From the NCBI RefSeq assembly GCF_007992835.1, contig NZ_BKBA01000004.1:62001-126000 (forward strand): a stretch of DNA of 64,000 bases, in the 5' to 3' direction. How positions within the stretch are numbered: the stretch's first letter is position 1; each line of letters begins with the position of its first letter. A program made the translations under genes and the position numbers. Below, piece by piece: positions 34,407 through 43,704 of this stretch. Source of the stretch: Knoellia locipacati. GTDB taxonomy: Bacteria > Actinomycetota > Actinomycetes > Actinomycetales > Dermatophilaceae. Below the pieces are notes generated by a model. The model was not told where the DNA came from and did not search any database. It saw only the letters and a program-made list of their open reading frames with translations.

Positions 34407-37310
34407 ATGCAGCGGCTCGCTCGGCAACGTCGTCGCGGTGCCGTCGCGTCCGCGGCCGTCGCCGCCCTCGCCGCACTCGTGCTCGTCGCTGCGCCGGCCG
34501 GACCCGCGTCCGCCGTACCCGCCGCACCCTCCGCACCGGGCGTCGTCCCGGCCGAGTCGGGGGTCCGGACGACCGACCAGATGGTCGACGTCGGGCCCGA
34601 GAGCGACGGCACGGCCGTCCGCCTCGACACCCGGCTCTACCTGCCGGCAGGCACGGGACCCCACCCGGCGGTGCTGCTCGCCCACGGGTTCGGCGGCAGC
34701 AAGGAGTCCGTGGACAAGGAGGCGCGGCAGTACGCCGCCGACGGCACCGTCGTCCTCACCTTCACCGCGCGCGGCTTCGGTCGCTCCGGCGGGCGCATCC
34801 ACCTCAACTCCCCCGACTTCGAGATTGCCGACGGCAAGGCCCTGCTCGACCTGCTCGGGTCGCGGCCCGAGGTGCGCCGCGACGGCACGGGTGACCCGCG
34901 TGTCGCCGTGGCGGGCGGGTCCTACGGTGGCGCCTTCGCCCTCATGCTCGCGGGGGTCGACCCACGGGTGGATGCCACCGTCGCCGCCATCACGTGGAAC
35001 GACCTGGCCACTTCGCTGTTCCCGCAGGGTGCCGAGGGCAGCACGGACCCCGGCCCCTACAAGCAGCTGTGGGGCGCGCGGTTCTTCGGTGCGAGTGTCG
35101 GCTCCGCCGGCGGTGCGACGGGTGCGACCGGCCCGGCCGGGGCGACGGGCGCGACAGGACCCTCGTCTGGCGGGACGGGCGGGACGACCCCGGCCGGCGC
35201 GACGTCCCCCGCCGACGTGCTGTGCGGCCGCTTCGACGTGACGCTCTGCCGGCAGCTCCAGGACGCCGCGGAGACCGGTCGGCCGAGCCCGGCACTGCTC
35301 GCGACGCTGCACCGCAACAGCCCCCGGCCCACGATCGCCGAGGTCACCGCGCCGACCCTGCTCGTCCAGGGCGAGTCCGACACCCTCTTCGGGCTCGACC
35401 AGGCCGACGCCAACGCCGCCGGCCTGGCCACCGCGGGCACCCGCCACGCTGTGCGGTGGACCGACGGCGGCCACGACGGTGCGTCGTCCAACCCCGGCCT
35501 CGACGAGGACGCCGCCCGCACCTGGGTGCGCACCTATCTCGCCGGCACGCGCACCGACGCCCTGCCGGTGCCCGCGTTCACCTACTCGCTGCCCATCCCC
35601 CGACGCACCGACACGGCGCCGGTCGCGACCCTCGACACCTATCCCGGGCTGCGCGATGGTCTCGAGCAGGTGCCGCTGCGTCGGCCCGACCGGCCCGCGG
35701 TCGTCCTCACCCCGCCCGGCGGGCAGCCGAGCTCGATGACCTCGATCCCCGGGCTCGGCGCCACCGAACTGCCGACCTACCGGCTCGCCGCGCTGCCCGG
35801 CATGTCCGCCGCCTTCGACAGCACTGTCCTCGACCGGTCGCTCACGGTCGTCGGCACCCCGAGCGTCCGGCTCAGCGTGACGTCGACGGGCGCCGAGGCG
35901 ACGCTCTTCGTCTCGATGTGGCGGGTCGAGGGCACGGACGCGGTGCAGCAGCGTTCTCTCACGACCCCGGTGCGGGTGGCGCTGACCCCGGGCAAGGCCA
36001 CCGACGTCACGGTCGACCTGCCCGCCTCGGTGTGGTCGATGGCCGCCGGCAGCCGCTGGCGGGTGCTCGTCACCTCGACCGACAGCTCGTTCACCACACC
36101 CCGGGAGGCCCGGGCCGACCGGATCACGCTGGCCGACCCCGTCCTCGAGGTCCCGACGGCGCAGGGCCGGATCGCCGCGTCGTCCACCGAGCGCGACACC
36201 GAGACGCTCGCCCTCGCCAGCGCGATCCTCGGCCTGCTCGCCGGGATCACCAGCGCCGCCCTGCTGCGGCGACGTCGCCGCCACCGCGAGGCGGTGCGTG
36301 AGGACTACGCCGACATCCCGCTCGTCGTCGACTCGCTCGTCAAGACCTACAGCGACGGCCACCGCGCGGTCGACGACGTCTCGTGGCGCGCCGAGCGCGG
36401 CCAAGTCGTCGGACTCCTCGGGCCCAACGGCGCCGGCAAGACGACGACGATGCGGATGATGCTCGGCCTCATCACCCCGGACTCGGGGTCGGTCCACGTT
36501 CTCGGCCGCCCCGTCCACCCCGGGTCCGAGGTCCTTGGCCGGGTGGGCGCGCTCGTCGAGGGACCCGGCTTCCTGCCCCACCTCACCGGTCGCCAGAACC
36601 TCGAGGCCTACTGGGCCGCGACCGGACGCCCCGCCGAGGAGGCCGCACTCGACGAGGCCCTCGCTGTCGCCGCGCTCGGCGGGGCCCTCGACCGCCCCGT
36701 CCGCACCTACAGCCACGGCATGAAGCAGCGACTCGGCATCGCCCAGGCCATGCTCGGGCGGCCCGAGGTGCTCTTCCTCGACGAGCCGACGAACGGCCTC
36801 GACCCGCCGCAGATCGCGGCGATGCGCCCGATCCTGCAGTCGTATGCCGCGACCGGACGCACCGTCGTCGTCTCCAGCCACCTGCTCGCCGAGGTCGAGA
36901 TGACCTGCAGCCACGTCGTCGTCATGCACGCGGGCCGCGTCGTCACGGCCGGTCCCGTCACCGAGCTCCTCGCGAGCGAGGACACCACGGTCTTCGAGCT
37001 CGCGTCGGTCGCCTCGATCGCCCCGGCGCGGGCCGCGCTCGCGGGGGCGGACGGCATACGGTCGGTCGAGGTCGTCGACGACCCCACGAAGCCCACGGTC
37101 ACGGTCGTCTCCGACCGGGCCCGCGAGGCGGTCGTCCGGGCGGTCGTCGAGTCCGGCGCCGAGGTGGTCGGGGTCGGCAGCCGCCGCCACCTCGAGGAGG
37201 TCTTCCTCGGGGTCATCGCCTCCTCGCAGGGGCCGTCGGGCGACGGCTCGGGCGACGGCGACGGGGCCGGCTCGATCGTCGAGCGACTACGACAGGTGCG
37301 TGCCCGATGA
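34407..37310 (+). CDS. Secreted alpha/beta-hydrolase (CocE/X-Pro peptidase-like) fused to ABC-transporter ATPase
   Basis: A 967-residue fusion. A signal peptide (VAALAALVLVAAPAGPASA, about residues 18-37) exports an alpha/beta-hydrolase of the CocE / X-Pro dipeptidyl-peptidase type, with nucleophile Ser in VAGGSYGGAF and a beta-jelly-roll-like domain to residue about 590. A Gly-Ala-Thr-Gly collagen-like stretch is inserted near residues 233-265. A membrane helix near 600-620 (LALASAILGLLAGITSAALL) is followed by a cytoplasmic ABC ATPase with Walker A LLGPNGAGKTTT, a signature region (YSHGMKQRLGIAQ) and Walker B EVLFLDEPTNGLDPP. The ATPase pairs with the permease that overlaps its stop by 4 bases. 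The exported substrate is unknown. Confidence 0.85.
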   Translation: MQRLARQRRRGAVASAAVAALAALVLVAAPAGPASAVPAAPSAPGVVPAESGVRTTDQMVDVGPESDGTAVRLDTRLYLPAGTGPHPAVLLAHGFGGSKESVDKEARQYAADGTVVLTFTARGFGRSGGRIHLNSPDFEIADGKALLDLLGSRPEVRRDGTGDPRVAVAGGSYGGAFALMLAGVDPRVDATVAAITWNDLATSLFPQGAEGSTDPGPYKQLWGARFFGASVGSAGGATGATGPAGATGATGPSSGGTGGTTPAGATSPADVLCGRFDVTLCRQLQDAAETGRPSPALLATLHRNSPRPTIAEVTAPTLLVQGESDTLFGLDQADANAAGLATAGTRHAVRWTDGGHDGASSNPGLDEDAARTWVRTYLAGTRTDALPVPAFTYSLPIPRRTDTAPVATLDTYPGLRDGLEQVPLRRPDRPAVVLTPPGGQPSSMTSIPGLGATELPTYRLAALPGMSAAFDSTVLDRSLTVVGTPSVRLSVTSTGAEATLFVSMWRVEGTDAVQQRSLTTPVRVALTPGKATDVTVDLPASVWSMAAGSRWRVLVTSTDSSFTTPREARADRITLADPVLEVPTAQGRIAASSTERDTETLALASAILGLLAGITSAALLRRRRRHREAVREDYADIPLVVDSLVKTYSDGHRAVDDVSWRAERGQVVGLLGPNGAGKTTTMRMMLGLITPDSGSVHVLGRPVHPGSEVLGRVGALVEGPGFLPHLTGRQNLEAYWAATGRPAEEAALDEALAVAALGGALDRPVRTYSHGMKQRLGIAQAMLGRPEVLFLDEPTNGLDPPQIAAMRPILQSYAATGRTVVVSSHLLAEVEMTCSHVVVMHAGRVVTAGPVTELLASEDTTVFELASVASIAPARAALAGADGIRSVEVVDDPTKPTVTVVSDRAREAVVRAVVESGAEVVGVGSRRHLEEVFLGVIASSQGPSGDGSGDGDGAGSIVERLRQVRAR

Positions 37311-38131
37311 GCAAGCCACTCTCCTGGCGGGCCGAGCTGCGGCGCCAGCTCGGGCGACGACGCACGCTGTGGATGATCGGCATCGTCGTCGCGCTGCCGC
37401 TCGTCCTCGTCGCCGCGTTCTCGCTCGACGACGAGCCCGGCCGCCCGGGCGACCCCACCGTGCGGCTCGTCGACCTCGCGACCGGGGGTGGTCCGAACTT
37501 CACCGTCTTCGCCTTCGTCGTCTCCGCCGAGCTGCTGCTCTTCATCGTCGCCGCGCTCTTCGCCGGTGACCCCGTCCCGGCCGAGGCGTCGTGGGCCTCG
37601 CTGCGCTACCTGCTCACCGCGCCGGTGTCGCGCGCCCGGCTGCTCACGAGCAAGCTCGTCATCGGCTTCCTCTCGACGGCCACGCTCGTCATCGCCCTGC
37701 CGGCGTGGTCGCTCGTCGTCGGCACGCTCGCCTACGGGCCCCAGCCGTTCAGCATCCTCGGTGGCGGCGAGCTGCCGTGGGCCGAGTGGCTGCCACGGAT
37801 GGCGGTGGCGGTCGTCTACGTCCTCGTGATGATCCTGCCCATCGGGGCGTTCTCGTTCTGGGTGGGCGTGCGGAGCCAGACCCCCCTGGCGGCGGTCGGT
37901 GGCGCGCTCGTCCTGCTCATCGTCTCGGGGATCCTCGACTCGATCGACGCACTCGGCGACTGGCGCAAGGCGCTGCCGGGGCACTACTCACGGGCGTGGC
38001 TCGACCTTCTCGTCTCCGGTCCGGTCGACTGGACCGACCTGCGGCACGGGGCGCTGTGGGCGACCCTCTACACCGTGCTGTTCCTCGCGCTGGGCTACCG
38101 CCGCTTCCGCCGCCAGGACATCCTCAGCTGA
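37307..38131 (+). CDS. ABC-2-type transporter permease
   Basis: A 274-residue membrane protein with six hydrophobic segments (for example MIGIVVALPLVLVAAFSL, FVVSAELLLFIVAALFAG, FLSTATLVIALPAWSLVVG, PLAAVGGALVLLIVSGI). ATG at 37307 overlaps the stop of the hydrolase-ATPase fusion as ATGA, so it is the permease of that system. EASWASLRYLLTAPVSRARLL is the cytoplasmic coupling region of ABC-2 permeases. Its last 8 bases overlap the end of the convergent adenylation-acyltransferase gene. Confidence 0.88.
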   Translation: MSKPLSWRAELRRQLGRRRTLWMIGIVVALPLVLVAAFSLDDEPGRPGDPTVRLVDLATGGGPNFTVFAFVVSAELLLFIVAALFAGDPVPAEASWASLRYLLTAPVSRARLLTSKLVIGFLSTATLVIALPAWSLVVGTLAYGPQPFSILGGGELPWAEWLPRMAVAVVYVLVMILPIGAFSFWVGVRSQTPLAAVGGALVLLIVSGILDSIDALGDWRKALPGHYSRAWLDLLVSGPVDWTDLRHGALWATLYTVLFLALGYRRFRRQDILS

Positions 38132-40796
38132 GGGTCGACCCGGACCTCGTGAGGACCCGCGTGGCCGCGGCGCCGACCCGTCGGGCGACCGGCTCGATGA
38201 CCGGGCTCGCACCGCGCCAGGCGATCCACCCCGTGAGGATGGCCACGGCCGCGCCGAGCGGCGAGTAGCCGACCCGGCCCATGACCTCCCACTGCACGAG
38301 GTAGATGAAGAGCGAGGCCGACGCGACCGGCACGACGACGGGCACGACGAACGCCGGCACCCGCACCGACCGCACCCACAGCAGGACGAGGAGCCCGCCG
38401 GCCAGGGTGGCGTCGCGCACCGGGTCCGAGAAGAAGCCGGGGACGACGACGAGCACGTATGCCGTGAGCAGCCACCGATGCCACGTCACCCGGGTGCGGG
38501 CCATGGCCCACCCGAGGGCGAAGAGCCAGAGCACGACCGCCGGCCGCCCGTTGACGTGGTGCGACCCGACGTCGATGACGCCGTAGCGGAAGAGGAGAGC
38601 GACGAGCGCCAGCCCCAGCGGCACGGCGAAGGGCCGCGCGCGCTCGAGCCGGTCGAGGGTCGGGACCGCGAGCAGCGCGGTGACCCCGACGAGGATGTGG
38701 ACGACTGCCTCGACGAACCAGTAGCGCCACTGCGGGTGGACGTTGCTGCCACCGATCGAGGTGAGGAGCACCGGGTTCCACGGGGAGTAGCGCTCGTCGA
38801 CGAGGAAGAGCACCCCGAGCCACACCATGGCCGGGACGGCGATCCGGGTCGCCGACTCGAGGGCGTGCGCCACCCGCTCGGTCCGCGCACTCGCCGAGAG
38901 CTGGAAGCGGGCGAACGCGAACCCGGCGACCGCGAGCAGCACGTGCGCCCCGCCGCGCACGTCGAGCACGCCGGCGTGGGTGAGGACGATGACGGCGATG
39001 GCGACGCCGCGCAGGAGGACGGAGGTCTCGAGCGAGCGCCACCGACCCCATCGACCAAACCGACCCCACCGACCCTTGGCTGCAGCCCCGGTCGACCGCG
39101 AGGTCGCCTCCTCCACGGGACCGACCTCGGCGGCGAGCTCACGCACCGGCCGGACGTGCCAGGACTCGGGGAGCGTGCCGAGCAGGCCCTCGAGCCGCAC
39201 CGAGGCCTCGACATAGGACAGCGAGTCGCCGCGCAGCGTGACGAACGAGTCGTCGAGCGTGGCGTCGGGCCGGTCGAGCAGCTCGGCATAGAGCGCCCGC
39301 ACCGCCTCCGACCCCTTGTCCGTTCGGGCGCCGTCGAGGGCGGGTGCGCCAGCCGAGTCTTCGCCCGAACGGGCAAGGAGTCGACCCGGGGTGGGGCAGG
39401 TGCCCTCACCGAACGCGTCGACGAGTGCGGCCAGGGCCGGACGGTCGACCTTGCCCGACGCCGTCCGGGGGACCTCGCCGACGTCGGTGACGACGACGGC
39501 GGCGCGCGGGACGGCATACCGCTCGCCGACCTCGCGACGCACGGCCGCGACGTCGACCCGACCGGAGTCCTCGGTCACCGCGACGAGCAGGCGGTCGCCG
39601 CCGTCCATGACGTATGCCGTGCGCCCACCCCTCGTGAGGTCGGCCTCGACGCGGTCGAGGTCGATGCGCAGCCCGCAGACCTTGGCGAACCGGCTGCGCC
39701 GGCCGACGATCTCGACGAGACCGTCGGCGGTGAACCGCGCGAGGTCCCCGGTGTGGAGCGAGGACACCTCGGCACCACGTGCGAGATCAGCCGCCGACGA
39801 GGCGTAGCCCATCATGACGTTGCCGCCCTCGAAGACGAGCTCGCCGACGCCCACCGGAGCACCCTCGACCGAGGCGAGCGAGAAGCGACCGCCACGCACC
39901 GCGACGCCGATGCTCGACGGGTGGTCGGCGGCGAGGTGGGTGGGGAGAGTGGCCATCCGGGCGGTGGCCTCGGTCTGGCCGTACATCACGAGCAGGTCGA
40001 ACCCGCGCTCCTCGCCGAGCGCGACCCAGCGCCGTACCGCCGCCGGGTCCATCCGGCCCCCCGCCTGGGTGAGCAGCCGCAGCCGGGGCAGCGACATCGA
40101 CGCGAACCCGGCCGCGTCGAGCAGGTCGAACGTGTAGGGCACCCCGGCGAGGATCGAGCCCCCCGACTCCTCGAAGGCCGACCAGAAGCACGTGTCCACG
40201 ACGGAGAGGTCGGTGAGCAGCACCCCGGCGCCGACCGAGAGGGCGCTGAGCAGAACCGAGAGGCCGTAGCAGTACTGCAGCGGCAGGGTCGTCGCGGCGA
40301 CGTCGTCGGGCCGCAGCCCGAGCGCGTCGGCGATCTGCCCCGCGTTGCAGTCGAGGTTGGCGGTGCTGAGCCGGACGAGCTTGGGAGAGCCGGTGCTGCC
40401 CGACGTCGAGAGCATGAGGGCGAGGTCCGGGTGCAGCGCGTGCGCACTCCCCTCGCGCCGCGACTCGATCTCGGCCCCGCACGCGACGACGTCGGGGTCC
40501 CATGCCTCGACGAGACCGGCGCTGCCACCGGGAGCCGCGAGCACCACCGGGTGCCCGCCGGTGAGCGCCGCGAGCAGCGTCACGACCGACTCGACGTCGT
40601 TGCCCGCCTCGAGCACGACGAGCCGTGGCGTCGTCCCGAGCGCGGACCGGCGCACGTCCACGCGAGCTGCGAGGCCGGCATACGAGAGGGTCTGCATCCC
40701 GGACCGGCCGGCCCACGTGAGCGCCACGGCGTCGCCGAACGACCGCAACCGCCCGACGAGGGCGACGCGGTGCTGGGGCAGGACCCGGGCCGTCAC
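38124..40796 (-). CDS. Adenylation - carrier protein - membrane acyltransferase fusion
   Basis: An 890-residue protein with three parts. Residues 1-430 are an ANL adenylation domain (LMLSTSGSTGSPKLVRLS, YGQTEATARMA, LHTGDLARFTADG, the A10 lysine in PRTASGKVDR). Residues about 455-535 are a peptidyl/acyl carrier domain with the phosphopantetheine serine in LRGDSLSYVEAS. From about 575 to the end are ten or so hydrophobic segments of an acyltransferase-3 (OafA-like) membrane domain. This resembles DltA-DltC-DltB in one chain, so activation and transfer of an amino or carboxylic acid to an envelope sugar or lipid is likely. GTG 40796 is preferred; a TTG 51 bases upstream would lie in the iron box. 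Confidence 0.82.
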   Translation of the reverse strand: MTARVLPQHRVALVGRLRSFGDAVALTWAGRSGMQTLSYAGLAARVDVRRSALGTTPRLVVLEAGNDVESVVTLLAALTGGHPVVLAAPGGSAGLVEAWDPDVVACGAEIESRREGSAHALHPDLALMLSTSGSTGSPKLVRLSTANLDCNAGQIADALGLRPDDVAATTLPLQYCYGLSVLLSALSVGAGVLLTDLSVVDTCFWSAFEESGGSILAGVPYTFDLLDAAGFASMSLPRLRLLTQAGGRMDPAAVRRWVALGEERGFDLLVMYGQTEATARMATLPTHLAADHPSSIGVAVRGGRFSLASVEGAPVGVGELVFEGGNVMMGYASSAADLARGAEVSSLHTGDLARFTADGLVEIVGRRSRFAKVCGLRIDLDRVEADLTRGGRTAYVMDGGDRLLVAVTEDSGRVDVAAVRREVGERYAVPRAAVVVTDVGEVPRTASGKVDRPALAALVDAFGEGTCPTPGRLLARSGEDSAGAPALDGARTDKGSEAVRALYAELLDRPDATLDDSFVTLRGDSLSYVEASVRLEGLLGTLPESWHVRPVRELAAEVGPVEEATSRSTGAAAKGRWGRFGRWGRWRSLETSVLLRGVAIAVIVLTHAGVLDVRGGAHVLLAVAGFAFARFQLSASARTERVAHALESATRIAVPAMVWLGVLFLVDERYSPWNPVLLTSIGGSNVHPQWRYWFVEAVVHILVGVTALLAVPTLDRLERARPFAVPLGLALVALLFRYGVIDVGSHHVNGRPAVVLWLFALGWAMARTRVTWHRWLLTAYVLVVVPGFFSDPVRDATLAGGLLVLLWVRSVRVPAFVVPVVVPVASASLFIYLVQWEVMGRVGYSPLGAAVAILTGWIAWRGASPVIEPVARRVGAAATRVLTRSGSTLS

Positions 40797-40816
40797 ACCG
40801 CAGGATGATAGGGGGA

Positions 40817-40835
40817 TTTGGACAGGCTTACCTAA
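40817..40835 (+). promoter_or_regulatory. DtxR/IdeR-like iron box
   Basis: TTTGGACAGGCTTACCTAA matches the 19-bp DtxR/IdeR consensus at about 15 of 19 positions by hand alignment. It lies in the short gap between the iron transporter and the divergent adenylation-acyltransferase gene and may repress both when iron is plentiful. Confidence 0.65.
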
Positions 40836-40882
40836 CCTGGGCAACAATGCATCGTCCGCGTTCCGCCTCCCAGGAGTCCCCT

Positions 40883-41920
40883 GTGCCCTCTCGCCGCCTC
40901 ACGCGTGCCGGTCTCGCCGGTCTCGTCGCCACCGCCACCGTCCTGCCCCTCGCGGGGTGCGGCGTCCTCGGGATCGGTGGCAGCAACGCCGACCTCCAGA
41001 TCTACTCGGCGCGGCACTACGACCTCGAGGGTGCGTTCAAGGAGTTCACCGACGAGACCGGGGTCACCGTCGAGTTCATCTCGGGCAGCGACGCCGAGCT
41101 CCTCCAGCGGATCAAGGCCGAGGGCAAGGACGGCGAGGCCGACGTCTTCATGACCGTCGACGCCGGCAACCTCTGGAACGCCGCCGAGCAGGGCGTGCTC
41201 CGCCCGGTCGACTCGGCCGCGCTCACCCAGGCCGTCCCCGAGGACCTGCGCGACAGCGGCAACCAGTGGTTCGGCCTGGCGATGCGGGCCCGCACGACGA
41301 TGTACAACCCCGACAAGGTCAAGCCCGCGGACTTCGACCCGACCGACACGTATGCCGGTCTCGCCGACCCGAAGTGGAAGGGTCGCCTCTGCATGCGCGA
41401 CGCCACCTCGGCCTACACGCAGAGCCTCGTCGCGAGCCTCATCGGGCTCGAGGGACGCGAGCAGACGCTCGCCACGGTCAAGGGCTGGGTCGCCAACGGC
41501 GTGGACATCAAGTCCAACGACGTCGAGCTGCTCAAGGCGATCGACGCCGGCACGTGCGACGTGGGCATCACCAACCACTACTACCTGGCGCGCGAGCTCA
41601 AGAAGAAGCCGGACATGAAGGTCAAGCCGTTCTGGGCCTCGCAGTCCGGTGCCGGCACGCACGTCAACATCTCGGGCGCCGGCGTCGTCAAGACCTCGAA
41701 CAACCCGGCCAAGGCGCAGCAGCTCATCGAGTGGCTCGCGACCAAGGGCCAGAGCTCGTTCGTCGACGGCAACCACGAGTACCCCGTCAACCCGAGCGTG
41801 AAGCCCGAGCCGCTCATCGCCGACTTCGGCGAGTTCAAGCGCATGCCGATCTCCGCCGAGGCCTACGGCTCCGAGAACGCCGAGGCGGTCAAGCTCCTCT
41901 CCGAGGCCGGCTACAAGTGA
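40883..41920 (+). CDS. Ferric iron ABC transporter substrate-binding lipoprotein
   Basis: A 345-residue FbpA/FutA-type binding protein. A lipoprotein signal ends in LPLAGC (cysteine about residue 25). The mature part ADLQIYSARHYD, TGVTVEFISGSDAELLQRI, DVFMTVDAGNLW and INISGAGVVKTSNNP-like regions are typical of ferric-binding proteins, as are YDLEGAFKEFTDETG and the Tyr pair in TNHYYLARE. GTG 40883 is chosen because AGGAG lies 6 bases upstream and it gives a standard signal peptide; the frame is open to 40805. A DtxR/IdeR-like box sits 48 bases upstream. It is the first gene of the iron operon. Confidence 0.92.
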   Translation: MPSRRLTRAGLAGLVATATVLPLAGCGVLGIGGSNADLQIYSARHYDLEGAFKEFTDETGVTVEFISGSDAELLQRIKAEGKDGEADVFMTVDAGNLWNAAEQGVLRPVDSAALTQAVPEDLRDSGNQWFGLAMRARTTMYNPDKVKPADFDPTDTYAGLADPKWKGRLCMRDATSAYTQSLVASLIGLEGREQTLATVKGWVANGVDIKSNDVELLKAIDAGTCDVGITNHYYLARELKKKPDMKVKPFWASQSGAGTHVNISGAGVVKTSNNPAKAQQLIEWLATKGQSSFVDGNHEYPVNPSVKPEPLIADFGEFKRMPISAEAYGSENAEAVKLLSEAGYK

Positions 41921-41976
41921 GTCTCGGCGCGTGACCTGCTCGTGGGACCGCCCGGGAGCGCTGGGATGATGCCTGC

Positions 41977-43704
41977 GTGAGCGCCGAGGTGGAGAACGCC
42001 CGCCCGGACGCCGGTGGGCGCCCGGACGCCGGTGAGCGCCCGCGCGCCGGCGACAGCCGCGCGGCCCGGCTCTCGGGCACGGGTCGGCCGTGGTGGTCCG
42101 CGCTCGTCGTGGTCATCGCGCTCGTCGTCTCGGTGCCCGTCGTCTCGGTGCTCGTCCAGGCGCTCGCGAGCGCGGGCGACCTCGCGCTGCCGGGCAACCT
42201 CGGCGAGATGGTCGTCACGACCGTGGCCCTGCTCGCGCTCGTCGGGCTCGGCACGTCGGTGCTCGGCGTCGGTCTGGCGTGGCTCGTCACGGCCTACGAC
42301 TTCCCGGGCCGGCGGCTCTTCTCGTGGATGCTCGTGCTGCCGCTGGCGATGCCGGCCTACGTCCTCGGGTTCCTCTTCCTGTCGACGTTCGGTCCCGCGG
42401 GAGGCCCAGCCCATGCGTCACGCTCGGTGTTCGGCGGGTCGAGCGTCGTCGAGCTGCTGTCGGGCTGGATGGGTGCGCCGGTCGTGCTCTCGCTGACGCT
42501 CTATCCCTACGTCTACCTGCTGGCGCGGGCGGCGTTCCGGGGCCAGGGCCAGGTGACGTGGGACGCCGCGCGGATGCTCGGCGCGACGCCGTGGCGGGCC
42601 TTCCGCCAGGTGCTGCTGCCGCTCGCGCGCCCGGCGCTGGCCGGTGGCCTCGCCGTCGTCATGATGGAGACGCTCACCGACTTCGCGACGGTCCAGTACT
42701 TCGGGGTCCGCACCGTCTCGGTCGGTGTCTACCTCACGTGGAAGGGCACGTTCGACTTCGCCTCGGCGGCCCAGCTCTCGGTCCTCGTCCTCGCCTTCGC
42801 CGTCATGGTCCTCACCGGTGAGCGGCTGCTGCGCGGCGGCGCCCGCTACGACGCACGTGGCTCGCACCGCCCCCCGGCCTCGCCGACCGTCCTCACCGGC
42901 GCCGGTCGCTGGTGGGCGTTCGCGGCCGCGGCCTCGGTCCTCGCGGCCGGGTTCGTCCTCCCGGTGCTCCAGCTCCTCTGGTGGGCGGTCACCGCGACCC
43001 TGGCCGACTCGTCGTCGCTGTCGACCGGCCGCTTCGCCACCAACCTCACCAACAGCGCGGTCATGGCCGCGCTCGCCGCGCTCGCCTGCGTCACCCTCGC
43101 GCTGCTCGTCACCCACGGGGTGCGCATGACCGGGGGCCGGCTCGCGCGCACCGCCGCCCAGCTCACGACCTTCGGGTATGCCGTGCCGGGCGCCGTCATC
43201 GGGATCGGCGTCCTCGTCTCCTTCGCGGCCCTCGACCGCTCGCTCGAGGCGCTCGGGGTCCCCGGTGGCACGGGGCTCGTCGTCACCGGGTCGGTGATCG
43301 GCCTGCTCGCGAGCTACGTCGTGAGGTTCCTCGCGCCGGCATACCAGGCGGTCGACGCGAGCTTCGCGACGATCTCACCGTCGGTGACGAACTCGGCGTT
43401 CTCGCTCGGCGCCTCGCCGCTGCGGGTCCTGCGACGGGTGCACCTGCCGCTGTCGCGCTCGGGCATCGCGGTGGCGCTCGTGCTCGTCGCCGTCGACGCC
43501 GTGAAAGAGTTGCCCCTCGTGCTGCTCCTGCGACCCTTCGGCTTCACCACCGTCTCTGTGTGGGTCTACGAGCTCGCCAACGAGAACTTCTGGGAGCAGG
43601 CCGCCCTGCCCGCCCTCCTCATCGTCGCGCTCGCGATCATCCCGGTGTGGTTCCTCGTCCGGCAGGTGCGCCTCGCCGAGCCGCACCGGCAGGTGACCTC
43701 GTGA
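41977..43704 (+). CDS. Ferric iron ABC transporter permease (FbpB-like, fused halves)
   Basis: A 575-residue permease with about twelve membrane segments in two homologous halves, as in FbpB/SfuB. Each half carries the EAA loop: AARMLGATPWRAFRQVLLPL in the first and SAFSLGASPLRVLRRVHLPL in the second. The N-terminal 30 residues are a repeated RPDAGGRPDAGERP stretch and presumably cytoplasmic. GTG 41977 starts 57 bases after the binding-protein gene, without a strong ribosome site. Its stop overlaps the ATPase start by 4 bases. Confidence 0.92.
   Translation: MSAEVENARPDAGGRPDAGERPRAGDSRAARLSGTGRPWWSALVVVIALVVSVPVVSVLVQALASAGDLALPGNLGEMVVTTVALLALVGLGTSVLGVGLAWLVTAYDFPGRRLFSWMLVLPLAMPAYVLGFLFLSTFGPAGGPAHASRSVFGGSSVVELLSGWMGAPVVLSLTLYPYVYLLARAAFRGQGQVTWDAARMLGATPWRAFRQVLLPLARPALAGGLAVVMMETLTDFATVQYFGVRTVSVGVYLTWKGTFDFASAAQLSVLVLAFAVMVLTGERLLRGGARYDARGSHRPPASPTVLTGAGRWWAFAAAASVLAAGFVLPVLQLLWWAVTATLADSSSLSTGRFATNLTNSAVMAALAALACVTLALLVTHGVRMTGGRLARTAAQLTTFGYAVPGAVIGIGVLVSFAALDRSLEALGVPGGTGLVVTGSVIGLLASYVVRFLAPAYQAVDASFATISPSVTNSAFSLGASPLRVLRRVHLPLSRSGIAVALVLVAVDAVKELPLVLLLRPFGFTTVSVWVYELANENFWEQAALPALLIVALAIIPVWFLVRQVRLAEPHRQVTS

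Noticed and set aside
30235..40808. Several 600-1000-codon frames opposite the tyrosinase, M4, hydrolase-ABC and adenylation genes
   Set aside because: All are shadows of genes with clear catalytic motifs on the other strand.
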